Assembly (NCBI RefSeq): GCF_017948405.1
Contig: NZ_CP072844.1
Location: forward strand, 2,976,001-3,040,000
From: Psychrosphaera aestuarii
GTDB lineage: Bacteria > Pseudomonadota > Gammaproteobacteria > Enterobacterales > Alteromonadaceae
DNA length: 64,000 nt
Reading direction: 5' to 3'
Positions 8,063-17,352 of the stretch are shown in pieces. The translations under genes were made by a program, and so were the position numbers. Within the stretch, counting starts at the first letter, position 1. The number at the start of each line of letters is the position of its first letter. Under the pieces are notes generated by a model. That model was not told the origin of the DNA. It saw nothing but the letters and a program-made list of their open reading frames with translations, and ran no database searches.

Positions 8063-8668
8063 CTAATCTTCCAGTGAAATTCCTATATTTGTTACGCCGT
8101 CAGCATACGCTTTGCTAAGTGCAAGTTTTTTGATTTCATTCGCCGAGAGCTTTTTCATTTCAAACGTTTCTAACCAATCAATCAACTCAGTAAGTAATTC
8201 AACTTCGTGGATCATTAGCTCATGGTCACGAATTTGAGCGTTATCTAGCTCTGTATCGCCAGCTTGGTATTCAATCAAATGGACAATACAACCTTGAGAG
8301 ATTTTTGCGATGTCTACACCGTCAAAATCATCTTCTGTCTGCTCACCAGCGATATAGTTTAGTAGGCCTGTACAAAAGTATATTGCTGGATACACGCCAT
8401 ACATATCAAAGTCAGCTTCATCGGGCGTTAACAATTCGACTTTTTCTTCTAACGCCGAAAAATTCAATTTACTTCCGTGAACTAATAAGCGTTCCCATAA
8501 GCTGTTCATTACGTTGTCTATTTGATGTGGCTGAGGAAACTCGGTAACTGTGGTAAAAAGTTTGTAATTCGGCAACATTCGTTGCAATAGCACGAGAGAA
8601 AGAATACCTTGCTGCTTACGCGGAAGGGCACGAATTCGTGCAAAGTTGTTCGCCTTGTTTTGGCTCAT
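8063..8668 (-). CDS. YjaG-like DUF416 protein
   Basis: 201 residues, all-helical and cytosolic. It matches the DUF416 (E. coli YjaG) family in length and in the stretches FARIRALPRKQQGILSLVLLQ, RMLPNYKLF, NSLWERLL and DMYGVYPAIYFCTGLLNYI. Function is unknown. It lies 41 bases downstream of the coiled-coil gene on the same strand; an 8-bp stem-loop (8699-8724) sits between them but lacks a T-run, so the two may be co-transcribed. Confidence 0.85.
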   Translation of the reverse strand: MSQNKANNFARIRALPRKQQGILSLVLLQRMLPNYKLFTTVTEFPQPHQIDNVMNSLWERLLVHGSKLNFSALEEKVELLTPDEADFDMYGVYPAIYFCTGLLNYIAGEQTEDDFDGVDIAKISQGCIVHLIEYQAGDTELDNAQIRDHELMIHEVELLTELIDWLETFEMKKLSANEIKKLALSKAYADGVTNIGISLED

Positions 8669-8709
8669 AAATATAATCTCAGTTTAATAGATCAAATTGA
8701 GCAACATAA

Positions 8710-11700
8710 TTAACTTTGTTGCTCTGATAACTGCTGCTGCGCAACAAGTTGTTGTTGGGCAAAGTTGAATTTTAACCGATACTCGGTAACCTGGCTTTCT
8801 AATTCTGAAATTTTTTCATCTAAATCAGTTTTCAACCTAGAGTTTTCTGCTCTTAATTGCTGGATAACAGTTCTAGCATGATCAATTTCAGCTTCGGCCA
8901 CCAATTCAGTTTCTTCTATATGACCTTGTTTATAGGCTTCTAACTCATCCCTATGTTGTTGCTCTATTTCATTAACTAACTTTAATTCATGCTCTACTTG
9001 ATGGTTTCGCTCACGTTCTTTACGTAACTCGTCTTTAACTTCTCGTAGGCGTTGTTGACTTTCAACTAGGTCATCATCAACTTGGGCTAATTGGCCCATC
9101 GAGTCATCAAATCGAACTTTTAGCTGTTCAAAATCATTTTTCATTTGAGCATTTTCGATTTTGAGCGTTTCAATAAGTTCGTTAAATTCTATATTAGTTT
9201 CAAGTAACTGATCGCTATGCTCGGTACTAACATTTTGTGCGGTAGACAATTGAGCTTGCAATGATGCCGCTTTCTGCTCTGAGTAATTAACTTGCTCTTG
9301 CAGTTCATGCTTAGCATCGCTGATTGTTTTCAATTCTTTTGCTAAACGACTATTTGTCGCCTCTAGCATGGCCATCGCATCATCAGCATTAGAATTACTG
9401 GCCAATTTTTCTTGAGAAGCAACCAACTGCTCTTTTGTTTCAACTAATTCCACTTTAAGTTGTGTAATTTGCTGCTGAGACAGTCGGTCATTCTCGTTAG
9501 CTAATGCCAGTATGTTCGCTAAGTCGTCGTTTTTGACATTTAATTGGTCAATTTGTTGTTGGTACTTAAGCTCCAGCTCGCCAATTCGGCTTTGCAGGCT
9601 AGATGCTAGTTCTTCGGCCACTTTAACTTTTTCTGCTAATTCTTTATTTTGTTGAGTAAGCGCGGTTGAGTTTTCATCACCATTTTGAGTTGCTATTAAT
9701 AACTCATCTTGTAGGTTATCTCTCTCTCTTTCAACGTCTTGAAGCTGTGCTGTCATGGCTAACAAGTTATTTTGTAATTGCTGATGAGCAATATCGACAT
9801 CCACTTTTTGGCGTTCGATTTGCTCTTTTTCAATTGCCCAGTTAGCCGCTTGCTCTATTTTTTGAGCTTCATAAGCTTCAAGCTGTTCTGCAGTCTCACG
9901 ATTGGCCTTGCTTAATGCGTTTTCTTTTTCAATATACTTAGCGTTCAGCGCCGTAATTTGCTGTTGAGATTGTCGGTTGTTCTCTTCAGCCAACGCCAGT
10001 AAATTCGCTAAGTCGTCCTTTTTAACATTTAACAGGTCAATTTGCTGTTGGAGTTGCTGTTCCTGTTGTTGAGTTTGCTGTTCCTGTTGTTGAGTTTGCT
10101 GTTCCAACTCACCAATTCGGCTTTGTAGGTTATCCCTTTCACTTTCTAGGTCTTTTAGCTGCGCCGTCATCGCTAACAAGTTATTTTGTAATTGCTGATG
10201 AGCAGTGTCTACATCCACTTTTTGACGCTCAAGTTGTTCTTTTTCAGACTCCCAGTTCGCCGCTTGCTCTGTTTTTTGAGCTTCATAAGCTTCAAGCTGT
10301 TCTGCCGCTTCACGGTTCGCTTGGGTTAAGGCGTTTTCTTTTTCAATATACTTAGCGTTTAGCGCAGTAATTTGCTGTTGAGATTGTCGGTTGTTCTCTT
10401 CGGCCAACGCCAGTAAATTCGCTAAGTCGTCCTTTTTAACATTTAGCAGGTCAATTTGTTGCTGATGTTGCTGTTCTTGCTGTTCAATTTGTTGTTGATG
10501 TTGCTGCTTTTGCTGTTCAATTTGTTGTTCAGCTATTTGTAACTGTTCAGACTGAGATTTTTTCGCATTTTCTAACGCATTTTTTGTTTCTTCTTGGCTT
10601 ATTTCTAAAAGGTTACTTAGCTTTTCAGAGTTAACTAACGCCTCAGTTAAGGCACTTTCTTTTTCAATATACTTAGCGTTTAGTTCAGCGATTTGTTCGG
10701 TAAAATCGATCTTCTGAGAATCAAGTGAGTCGTTCAATTCCTTTATCGTAGACTCTAGAGATTCGACATCAGCTTGCTTTTGCTGTTCTTGGCGAACTTG
10801 CTCTTGAACTAATTCGGCATTGCGTTTTTCGAGCTTATGAATTTGCAGCTCAAGATTTTGCACTGTTTCTATTTGTGTTGCTAAGTTGTCTTTACTTGAT
10901 GAAAACTGCTCTTCTAATGCAATATAAGCTTGTTCTTTTTTACTCAGCTCCAATGATAGCGTCTTATTGCTTTCTTCAGCGCCTTGGAACTTTAATTTGT
11001 ACTCAAGACCTAACTGCGTCTTTTCTTCTAACTGCTCTTCAAGATGATCAATTTTTTCGGTCAACGATGTGGTTAGTTGCTGAAGAGCACTTAACTCTCC
11101 AACTTGTTTTTCTATATCGGATTGATAACCGACAACTTCTTCTTGCAACATCTTATTGTCAAAAGCATCAACTTCAACTTGTTGCTCTAATTCTGCAACG
11201 CGATTTTTAAGTTTTGATATGCTTTGGTTCTGTTCGACTTGTTGTTTTGCGAATTCAGTTTCTGCTTCATTTTGGCTTGTCGAAAACTTGACTTGTTGCT
11301 CTTGCAGTTGTTGTTTATGATTAACGTTTTCTTCTGAGGTCTTGTCTAGTAACTCGGAGAGGTGACTAATTTGTTGCTGTAACTCAACTAGCTGTTCAGC
11401 TTGCTTTTCAGCTAATATTTTTGATTGGTTCGTATCTTCAATTGCTGCATTGGTTGCCTGAGTTGACTCAATAATATCTTTTAAATCGCCAATTTCGGTC
11501 ATAAATTGACTAATTGATAAGTCTTTAACAAGCAACTGTTCAGAGAGCCGCTCAGACTCCAGTTCGGCGTTTTTGAGCTTCTCTGTGAGTAACGCAATTT
11601 CACTTCCATCGGCTATCGGCTGCTCTTGCTGTAACGCTTCGAGTTGCTCTTCTTGAATTGTTAAGTGCTGCGACAATTCCACAAGCGCATCTTCTGCTTC

Positions 11701-11799
11701 CTGCTTGTCATTCTCTACCACGGCTAACGTCTTTTGCAATTTTGCTAATTCGTCTTTTACCTTTAGTAGTTCTTGTTCTTCCACTTTATTTACAGCCAA
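8710..11799 (-). CDS. Very long glutamine/glutamate-rich coiled-coil protein
   Basis: 1029 residues predicted to be almost entirely coiled coil: uninterrupted heptads rich in Q, E, L and K, no signal peptide, no transmembrane helix and no recognisable enzymatic domain. Residues about 440-690 contain a tandem duplication of 138 residues (QQQIDLLNVKKDDLANLLAL ... NLLAMTAQL), and a third, diverged partial copy follows (QQQIDQLNVKNDDLANILAL). Glutamine heptads (QQTQQQE) separate the copies. The start is a TTG at 11797-11799 with GGAGA 7-8 bases upstream. A cytoskeletal or scaffold role is possible, but I do not recognise a named family. The DUF416 gene follows. Confidence 0.75.
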   Translation of the reverse strand: MAVNKVEEQELLKVKDELAKLQKTLAVVENDKQEAEDALVELSQHLTIQEEQLEALQQEQPIADGSEIALLTEKLKNAELESERLSEQLLVKDLSISQFMTEIGDLKDIIESTQATNAAIEDTNQSKILAEKQAEQLVELQQQISHLSELLDKTSEENVNHKQQLQEQQVKFSTSQNEAETEFAKQQVEQNQSISKLKNRVAELEQQVEVDAFDNKMLQEEVVGYQSDIEKQVGELSALQQLTTSLTEKIDHLEEQLEEKTQLGLEYKLKFQGAEESNKTLSLELSKKEQAYIALEEQFSSSKDNLATQIETVQNLELQIHKLEKRNAELVQEQVRQEQQKQADVESLESTIKELNDSLDSQKIDFTEQIAELNAKYIEKESALTEALVNSEKLSNLLEISQEETKNALENAKKSQSEQLQIAEQQIEQQKQQHQQQIEQQEQQHQQQIDLLNVKKDDLANLLALAEENNRQSQQQITALNAKYIEKENALTQANREAAEQLEAYEAQKTEQAANWESEKEQLERQKVDVDTAHQQLQNNLLAMTAQLKDLESERDNLQSRIGELEQQTQQQEQQTQQQEQQLQQQIDLLNVKKDDLANLLALAEENNRQSQQQITALNAKYIEKENALSKANRETAEQLEAYEAQKIEQAANWAIEKEQIERQKVDVDIAHQQLQNNLLAMTAQLQDVERERDNLQDELLIATQNGDENSTALTQQNKELAEKVKVAEELASSLQSRIGELELKYQQQIDQLNVKNDDLANILALANENDRLSQQQITQLKVELVETKEQLVASQEKLASNSNADDAMAMLEATNSRLAKELKTISDAKHELQEQVNYSEQKAASLQAQLSTAQNVSTEHSDQLLETNIEFNELIETLKIENAQMKNDFEQLKVRFDDSMGQLAQVDDDLVESQQRLREVKDELRKERERNHQVEHELKLVNEIEQQHRDELEAYKQGHIEETELVAEAEIDHARTVIQQLRAENSRLKTDLDEKISELESQVTEYRLKFNFAQQQLVAQQQLSEQQS
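9709..10465 (-). repeat. Tandem duplication (414-bp period) inside the coiled-coil gene
   Basis: Two closely similar copies occupy about 9709-10051 and 10123-10465, offset by exactly 414 bases (138 codons). For example GTAGGTTATC-type ends recur at 9711 and 10125, and TTAAC of the next block at 10026 and 10440. A diverged part-copy lies at about 9470-9555. The period is a multiple of three, so the duplication keeps frame. Confidence 0.85.
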
Positions 11800-11950
11800 T
11801 GGTCGCTCTCCATAAAAGGCTCGACTTAATTAAAAACAGAATAGCAACTTTTGTTATGAAAAATAACTAATTTTTATGGCAAAAATAATTGTCTTTAAGC
11901 AATGACTGTCTGTATGCTTTTTAAACCCTAGTTTTATTGATGTATTCGAC

Positions 11951-12334
11951 ATGACGTTAACTACTCCAGCACTACTTTTTCCTGCTATCTCTTTGCTTTT
12001 ATTAGCTTATACCAACCGATTCCTCGTTCTTGCGCAACTGATTAGAGAACTAAATCAGAGAAACAATAAAGGTCTGGAAGTCGTTGTTAAAAGACAAATC
12101 ACCAACTTAAAAAGCCGCTTACATTTAATCCGCTCGATGCAAACCTGTGGCGTATTAAGTTTCCTGCTGTGTGTATTGGCTATGCTCGCATTATTCCTAG
12201 AGCAACCGCAACTTGGTTCTATTATGTTTGGGTGTAGTTTATTAACGTTAGTATTGTCGTTGTTGATGTCGCTATATGAAGTGTGGATAAGCTGCCGAGC
12301 GATTGAAATTGAACTTGAATCAATGCAAGACTAG
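11951..12334 (+). CDS. DUF2721 membrane protein
   Basis: 127 residues. Layout is an N-terminal hydrophobic helix, a basic cytosolic stretch (RNNKGLEVVVKRQITNLKSR), then two further transmembrane helices ending in an acidic tail. This is the DUF2721 pattern (PALLFPAISLLLLAYTNRFL). Function is unknown. It is divergent from the coiled-coil gene, with about 150 bases between starts. Confidence 0.75.
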   Translation: MTLTTPALLFPAISLLLLAYTNRFLVLAQLIRELNQRNNKGLEVVVKRQITNLKSRLHLIRSMQTCGVLSFLLCVLAMLALFLEQPQLGSIMFGCSLLTLVLSLLMSLYEVWISCRAIEIELESMQD

Positions 12335-12408
12335 AGTTCCTTTTGATAAACGTTCAATAAATAGTACCGCTTGATAATTGGTAACAATTTAATAGAAGTG
12401 CAGACACA

Positions 12409-12452
12409 AAAAAAACCGCATGTGATTAAAACCTAACGTTGCGGTTTTTGTT
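12409..12452 (+). terminator. Bidirectional terminator between DUF2721 gene and orn
   Basis: AAAAACCGCA (12411-12420) pairs with TGCGGTTTTT (12440-12449), a perfect 10-bp stem flanked by A and T runs, between convergent genes. Confidence 0.8.
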
Positions 12453-12525
12453 TTAAATGGATAACTTCATTTTAGCCGGCTGCTTATATAAATTTACGAC
12501 CTTTGGCTAAACTTGTTTTTTTTAA

Positions 12526-13071
12526 TTAAAGCTTAAAAAATGTGTCTTTATAATGTTTAAGCTCTGCGATACTCTCGCGAATATCATCAAGGGCTAAATG
12601 AACACCTTTTTTCTGAACGCCGTCTAACACTTCAGGGCGCCATCTTCTGCCTAATTCTTTAATCGTGCTTACATCTATATTTCTGTAGTGAAAAAATTCT
12701 TCTAAAGAAAGCATATGAATATGCATAAAGCGACGGTCTTGGCCTATGCTATTTCCACACATTGGAGAAACACCGGCAGGCACATAATCCTTTAAAAAAT
12801 CAATCGTCATTTCACAGGCTTGCGCTTCTGTTACTGTACTTTTTTTACAGCGGTCAGTAAGGCCTGTTTTACCATGTTGACGAATGCACCACTCATCCAT
12901 GTTATCTAAAATTTCGTCCGACTGATGGATGGCTAGTTCTGGGCCTTCGGCAATGATATTTAATTCACTGTCGGTGACTATGGTGGCTATTTCCAAAACT
13001 TTGCAATGTCTTGGCTCTAGTCCAGTCATTTCTAAATCTACCCAAACTAGGTTATTTTCACTAAAAGACAT
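12526..13071 (-). CDS. orn: Oligoribonuclease
   Basis: 181 residues. A DEDDh 3'-5' exonuclease that degrades 2-5 nt RNA, including pGpG from cyclic di-GMP turnover. The motifs are present: Exo [11 protein letters not shown], the central [11 protein letters not shown]xo II, and [11 protein letters not shown] for Exo III with the general-base histidine. Length equals the E. coli enzyme. It is divergent from rsgA (about 110 bases), the same arrangement as in E. coli. Confidence 0.96.
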   Translation of the reverse strand: MSFSENNLVWVDLEMTGLEPRHCKVLEIATIVTDSELNIIAEGPELAIHQSDEILDNMDEWCIRQHGKTGLTDRCKKSTVTEAQACEMTIDFLKDYVPAGVSPMCGNSIGQDRRFMHIHMLSLEEFFHYRNIDVSTIKELGRRWRPEVLDGVQKKGVHLALDDIRESIAELKHYKDTFFKL

Positions 13072-13182
13072 ATAAGGGCCTACTCATTCCTTTTTATCAA
13101 GGTCGGTTACGTATACTATAAAGGCATTGTTATTCTTTTTAATGACTTTCACAAGTTTTAATAACTAAATCATAGAGCAAAA

Positions 13183-14244
13183 GTGGCAAAACAAAAGAAA
13201 TTATCAAAATCTCAAACACGTCGTATCAAGGCCAATCAGAGTAAGCGATTAGCTAAAGCGAAAGGTGCTGAAAATCAAGAACCAGAGACAGTTGTTGATG
13301 ATGCCTTATTAGGCCCGCAAAGTTTCGGTCGTGTAATTACGCGCTACGGTCAGCATGCCGATGTAGAAATGGAAGATCAAACCATGATCCGCTGCAACAT
13401 TCGTCGTAATGTTGCGTCATTAGTTTGTGGTGACTCTGTCGTTTGGCGACCATACACGGTTAATAACGATGACTTCCAAGGTGTTATAGAAGCCGTTGAA
13501 CCTCGAACTAGTGAATTTGTTCGACCAGACTTTTATGACGGTTTAAAGCCAGTCGCTGCGAATATTGACCGTATTTTGATTGTGTCCGCGTTACTCCCAG
13601 ATTTGACGCCTAATATTATTGACCGCTACTTAGTGGCGGTTGAGCAGCTCAGCATTACACCTATCATTCTGATAAACAAAATGGACTTGCTCGACGACTC
13701 TAACCGCGATGTAGTGGAAAGCACTGTTGCCTTGTATCGTTCTATTGGTTACGAAGTGGTTACCCTGTCTGCTATTGAAGAAGAAGGCATTGATCAGGTA
13801 AAACAACTTATCGAAGGCCACACCAGTGTGTTTGTTGGTCAGTCTGGCGTAGGTAAGTCATCACTTACCAATGCAATATTGCCTGACGTAAACATTGAAA
13901 CCAAAATCGTCTCAACGAATAGCCGTTTGGGTCAGCATACAACAACCGCTTCTAGACTCTATCGTTTAGAAAATGGCGGTGCTGTTATTGACTCACCAGG
14001 AATACGTGAATTTGCTATGTGGCATTTAAGCCAAGAAGAAATATTGGCTGGCTTTGTTGAGTTTTCTGACTATGTCACACAGTGTAAGTTTAGAGACTGT
14101 AGCCATAAAAACGACCCTGGCTGTGCGTTAAAGCAAGCCATTAAAGATGGTCATGTGAGTGAGCAACGTTACCAAAGCTATATTCGTATTTTACAGACGG
14201 TTGATGAAATTACGCTTCGTCATCAGTCTAAAGATTCAAAATAA
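13183..14244 (+). CDS. rsgA: Ribosome small-subunit-dependent GTPase A
   Basis: 353 residues. A circularly permuted GTPase that acts in 30S maturation. The N-terminal basic tail (KKLSKSQTRRIKANQSKR) precedes an OB fold; the permuted G motifs appear in order G4 (INKMDLL), G5 (TLSAIEEEG), G1 (GQSGVGKSS), G3 (DSPGIREF); a C-terminal Zn knuckle (CKFRDCSHKNDPGC) completes it. The start is a GTG at 13183, with the basic tail as in E. coli RsgA. It is followed by psd after 55 bases. Confidence 0.96.
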   Translation: MAKQKKLSKSQTRRIKANQSKRLAKAKGAENQEPETVVDDALLGPQSFGRVITRYGQHADVEMEDQTMIRCNIRRNVASLVCGDSVVWRPYTVNNDDFQGVIEAVEPRTSEFVRPDFYDGLKPVAANIDRILIVSALLPDLTPNIIDRYLVAVEQLSITPIILINKMDLLDDSNRDVVESTVALYRSIGYEVVTLSAIEEEGIDQVKQLIEGHTSVFVGQSGVGKSSLTNAILPDVNIETKIVSTNSRLGQHTTTASRLYRLENGGAVIDSPGIREFAMWHLSQEEILAGFVEFSDYVTQCKFRDCSHKNDPGCALKQAIKDGHVSEQRYQSYIRILQTVDEITLRHQSKDSK

Positions 14245-14299
14245 TTCTCAAATTACGGTCTGTCGGTTACAATAATCGGCTCACGAAAAACAGTAGGAA

Positions 14300-15175
14300 A
14301 TGACAGTGAAATACGACAATTTAAAATTAGCCTTTCAGTACGCATTACCAAAGCATGGTGTGTCTAAACTTGTCGGTTATTTAGCAAAAGCAAAGCTTGG
14401 TTTTGTCACCACGTTTTTTATTAAAAGTTTCATAAAAGCTTACGACATTAATATGGACGAAGCGAAATACCCAGATCCAAAACACTACAAAACCTTTAAC
14501 GACTTTTTCACCCGTGAGTTGGCTGAAGATGTTCGTACTATCGTTGATGGCGAAAACGAAATTGCACATCCTGTAGATGGCGCGGTAAGCCAACTGGGTA
14601 AAATTGATGATGGTCGTTTAGTACAAGCGAAAAACCATTACTACACAGCATTAGAATTACTAGGTGGCTACGAAGACTTAGCAGAGAAGTTTGATGACGG
14701 TGACTTTGCCTGTATCTACCTTGCTCCTAGTGATTACCACCGTTTGCATATGCCGGTAGCTGGCACATTAACAGATATGATCTACGTACCGGGTGACGCG
14801 TTTTCTGTTAACCCATTAACGGCGCAAAACGTGCCTAACTTGTTTGCTCGTAATGAGCGTGTTGTGGCCATGTTTGATACTGAAATTGGTCCAATGGCGA
14901 TGGTATTAGTAGGCGCTACTATTGTAAGAAGTATCGAAACAGTATGGGCGGGAGAAATTACACCTCCTCGCGGTAAGTTTGTTAATCGTTGGGATTACCC
15001 AGCGGAAGGCGAAAAGTCTGTTAAGTTAGAACGTGGCGAAGAAATGGGTCGCTTTAAATTAGGTTCGACGGTGGTTTGTCTATTTGGTAAAGACGCTATT
15101 GAATTTGCCGACGATGTTAAAGCAGGCTCAACTACTCGTTTAGGTGAACTGTTCGCAACTAAAAAGTCTAACTAA
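14300..15175 (+). CDS. psd: Phosphatidylserine decarboxylase proenzyme
   Basis: 291 residues. Makes phosphatidylethanolamine from phosphatidylserine at the inner membrane. The autocleavage site is the LGST motif in [13 protein letters not shown], whose serine becomes the pyruvoyl group of the alpha chain. Other signatures are [22 protein letters not shown] and [22 protein letters not shown] at 14295-14298 lies too close to the ATG at 14300 and is better spaced for a GTG at 14306, so the true start may be two codons later. It is 6 bases upstream of the EamA transporter gene. Confidence 0.96.
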   Translation: MTVKYDNLKLAFQYALPKHGVSKLVGYLAKAKLGFVTTFFIKSFIKAYDINMDEAKYPDPKHYKTFNDFFTRELAEDVRTIVDGENEIAHPVDGAVSQLGKIDDGRLVQAKNHYYTALELLGGYEDLAEKFDDGDFACIYLAPSDYHRLHMPVAGTLTDMIYVPGDAFSVNPLTAQNVPNLFARNERVVAMFDTEIGPMAMVLVGATIVRSIETVWAGEITPPRGKFVNRWDYPAEGEKSVKLERGEEMGRFKLGSTVVCLFGKDAIEFADDVKAGSTTRLGELFATKKSN

Positions 15176-15181
15176 ACCAAT

Positions 15182-16054
15182 ATGTCAGGTTTACTGCAAC
15201 TTCACCTTGGGGTACTTCTCTTAGGTGGAGCTGGACTTTTTGCTAAGTTAATTGATTTACCCGCTTTAGATATTACAGCTTATCGCGCCATTTTTGCGGC
15301 AATATTTTTAGCTATTTTTGTTCGATATAAGAAGCAATCCCTAAAGCTTCACTCAAAAAAAGATATATTAATGGCCCTGCTCATTGGCGCACTTGCCGCC
15401 ATTCATTGGGTTACCTACTTTTACGCGATTCAAATTACAACAGTTGCTATCGCCATGTTAGCGCTATTCACCTATCCAATGATGACGGTTTTTATTGAGC
15501 CTTTATTTCGAAAAACCCGCCCTACCAACAAAGATATGGTATTGGGTTTAGCGGTTTTATTTGGTGTTGCTATGCTATTCCCAGACTTGTGGTTTGGTGG
15601 TGAGTCATTAAGTGACGATACGATTTTGGGCATAGGCTGTGGTTTAATCTCAGCGTTTTGTTTTGCACTTCGAAACATTTTAGTTCAACACAAATTTAGT
15701 CACTATTCGGGTGGCCAATCTATGTTTTTCCAATTTTTAGTGACCGCTCTCTTACTATTCCCAATTGCAGAGACGCCTGCGTTAACCCTAACGGCTGAGT
15801 CTATCGGTAAGCTTATTTTATTTGCTGTGGTATTTTCTGCATGTGCTCACGCACTGTTTGCGTCTGCTATTTCTTTGACTTCTGCGAAAACTGCCTCTTT
15901 AGTAGGGTGCTTACAACCCGTTTATGGTATTAGCTTCGCGTTTTTAATTCTTGCTGAAGTGCCTGCACTTGCTACTATTGGTGGAGGTTCTGTTATTCTC
16001 GCTGCGGCAATATATGAAACTCAGTCAACTAAAAAAGCGTCGGCTAAACAATAA
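15182..16054 (+). CDS. EamA/DMT-superfamily transporter
   Basis: 290 residues and ten predicted transmembrane helices in two EamA halves (first around LDITAYRAIFAAIFLAIF, second from ILGIGCGLISAFCFALRNI). This is the drug/metabolite transporter superfamily; the substrate cannot be read from sequence. It begins 6 bases after psd and is probably co-transcribed with it. Confidence 0.85.
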   Translation: MSGLLQLHLGVLLLGGAGLFAKLIDLPALDITAYRAIFAAIFLAIFVRYKKQSLKLHSKKDILMALLIGALAAIHWVTYFYAIQITTVAIAMLALFTYPMMTVFIEPLFRKTRPTNKDMVLGLAVLFGVAMLFPDLWFGGESLSDDTILGIGCGLISAFCFALRNILVQHKFSHYSGGQSMFFQFLVTALLLFPIAETPALTLTAESIGKLILFAVVFSACAHALFASAISLTSAKTASLVGCLQPVYGISFAFLILAEVPALATIGGGSVILAAAIYETQSTKKASAKQ

Positions 16055-16090
16055 TCTACGCTCACACCAACAAAATAAAGAGTATGCCTT

Positions 16091-16807
16091 ATGATGGTTT
16101 TTGCTCATCGCGGTGAATCGGCACTGCATCCGGAAAATAGTCGCGTCGCTATTCGTCATTGTAACGATGATATGATGCATGGTGTGGAAATTGACGTCTT
16201 TGAAACCGAAAATGACTTTGTGGTATTCCATGACAGGTGGCTTACTCGATTATTAAACATCGACAAGCATGTAACTCAACTTTCAGATTACGATTTACAG
16301 ACAATCCAAGGAAATGATGGTGAGCCGTTGCCAACATTGTCATGGCTTATTGAGTATTGCTCTCAATTTGAATTTGTTTTAAATATTGAAATTAAATACC
16401 TCAAGTCTATTAAGCGCTTTGAACAAGAGTTAAGCCGACTTTGTCGTGAATTTAACTTCGATCGATCCCGTCTCATTATTTCTTCTTTTAATCACCATTA
16501 TCTAAAAGATATCTCTAAACACCTGCCAGATTTGAAACTTGGTCTATTATTAGCGGTAAACCCAATAAATATTGAGTCTTTGTTAAAGGACTTTGCTTTG
16601 TATAGTGTTCATTTGGATATGGACTGCCTAAATTTAAAGCTTGTACATGCAATACAAGCACAAGGTCTAAAGGTATTTGTTTTTACTGTTGACCATGCAG
16701 AAGAAATTAAATGGCTATACGACAATGGGATTGATGGACTGTTTGCGAATCACCCAAGACAAGCTTTTAATATTATTGAGCAATTATCGATGACCTCTAC
16801 TGATTAG
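16091..16807 (+). CDS. Glycerophosphodiester phosphodiesterase
   Basis: 238 residues with a GDPD TIM-barrel. Active-site motifs are HRGESALHPENS (catalytic His and PEN), VEIDVFETEND (metal-binding E and D), FHDRWLTRL (second catalytic His) and FVLNIEIK. There is no signal peptide, so it is probably cytosolic (UgpQ-like), hydrolysing glycerophosphodiesters to glycerol-3-phosphate and an alcohol. Its position after psd puts two phospholipid-linked genes together, with the transporter between. Confidence 0.88.
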   Translation: MMVFAHRGESALHPENSRVAIRHCNDDMMHGVEIDVFETENDFVVFHDRWLTRLLNIDKHVTQLSDYDLQTIQGNDGEPLPTLSWLIEYCSQFEFVLNIEIKYLKSIKRFEQELSRLCREFNFDRSRLIISSFNHHYLKDISKHLPDLKLGLLLAVNPINIESLLKDFALYSVHLDMDCLNLKLVHAIQAQGLKVFVFTVDHAEEIKWLYDNGIDGLFANHPRQAFNIIEQLSMTSTD

Positions 16808-16817
16808 GAGATATCAT

Positions 16818-17336
16818 ATGGCGTTAAATTTATCGACTGGTGCCGATCTATGTTTTCGTTCTGAAACCGCAAAATTACTTGCACTGAATGTGGCTCAGAT
16901 TCATACAGGCATGCTAGACGGTGAAAACTCCATTGAGCAAATCGGCGACTCTTTTCAAAATCTTGCTAACTTTTGCTTGTCGATGCAAAGTAACGACGAG
17001 TGCTCAAAGGAAACACAACAAGCTGCCGCCAAAATGTATGAAAAAGTAAATGGTGCAATTGTCGCTTTCCAATTTTATGATCGCCTTGCACAAAGACTCA
17101 ATCACGTTCAGGAAAACTTAGTTTTACTTGCCGACTTATTAAGTGATAACGAAAAATTAGAGAGCCCGGAAGACTGGGGTTCGTTGCGAATAAAGATTCG
17201 TTCTAGTTATAGTATTGATAGTGAAATGGCGATGTATGAAGCTGTTATGAATGGGGCCAGTATTGAAGAGGCTATTGAGCTGTTTAAAAAAGAGCTAAAC
17301 CAAAGCTCGAGTGACGAAGCTATCGAGCTGTTTTAA
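16818..17336 (+). CDS. CheZ-like helical protein with a DxxxQ motif
   Basis: 172 residues, predominantly helical. The stretch AIVAFQFYDRLAQRLNHV resembles the catalytic helix of CheZ (DFQDLTGQ), including Asp88 and Gln92 in DxxxQ spacing; in CheZ these residues dephosphorylate CheY-P. It carries a strong Shine-Dalgarno (AGGAG, 16807-16811) before the ATG, and ends 16 bases before a GAF hybrid histidine kinase. I infer an auxiliary phosphatase or regulator for the kinase's receiver. Two EAIELF motifs occur near the C-terminus. Overall similarity to CheZ is limited to this helix, so the call is tentative. Confidence 0.6.
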   Translation: MALNLSTGADLCFRSETAKLLALNVAQIHTGMLDGENSIEQIGDSFQNLANFCLSMQSNDECSKETQQAAAKMYEKVNGAIVAFQFYDRLAQRLNHVQENLVLLADLLSDNEKLESPEDWGSLRIKIRSSYSIDSEMAMYEAVMNGASIEEAIELFKKELNQSSSDEAIELF

Positions 17337-17352
17337 CTAGGGAAAAACATTA

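Noticed and set aside
8699..8724. Stem-loop GAGCAACA/TGTTGCTC between the coiled-coil and DUF416 genes
   Set aside because: No T-run; probably not a terminator, may be a processing or attenuating hairpin.
10875..11210. Plus-strand 111-codon open frame
   Set aside because: Lies wholly within the coiled-coil gene on the other strand, lacks a ribosome binding site and resembles no protein family.
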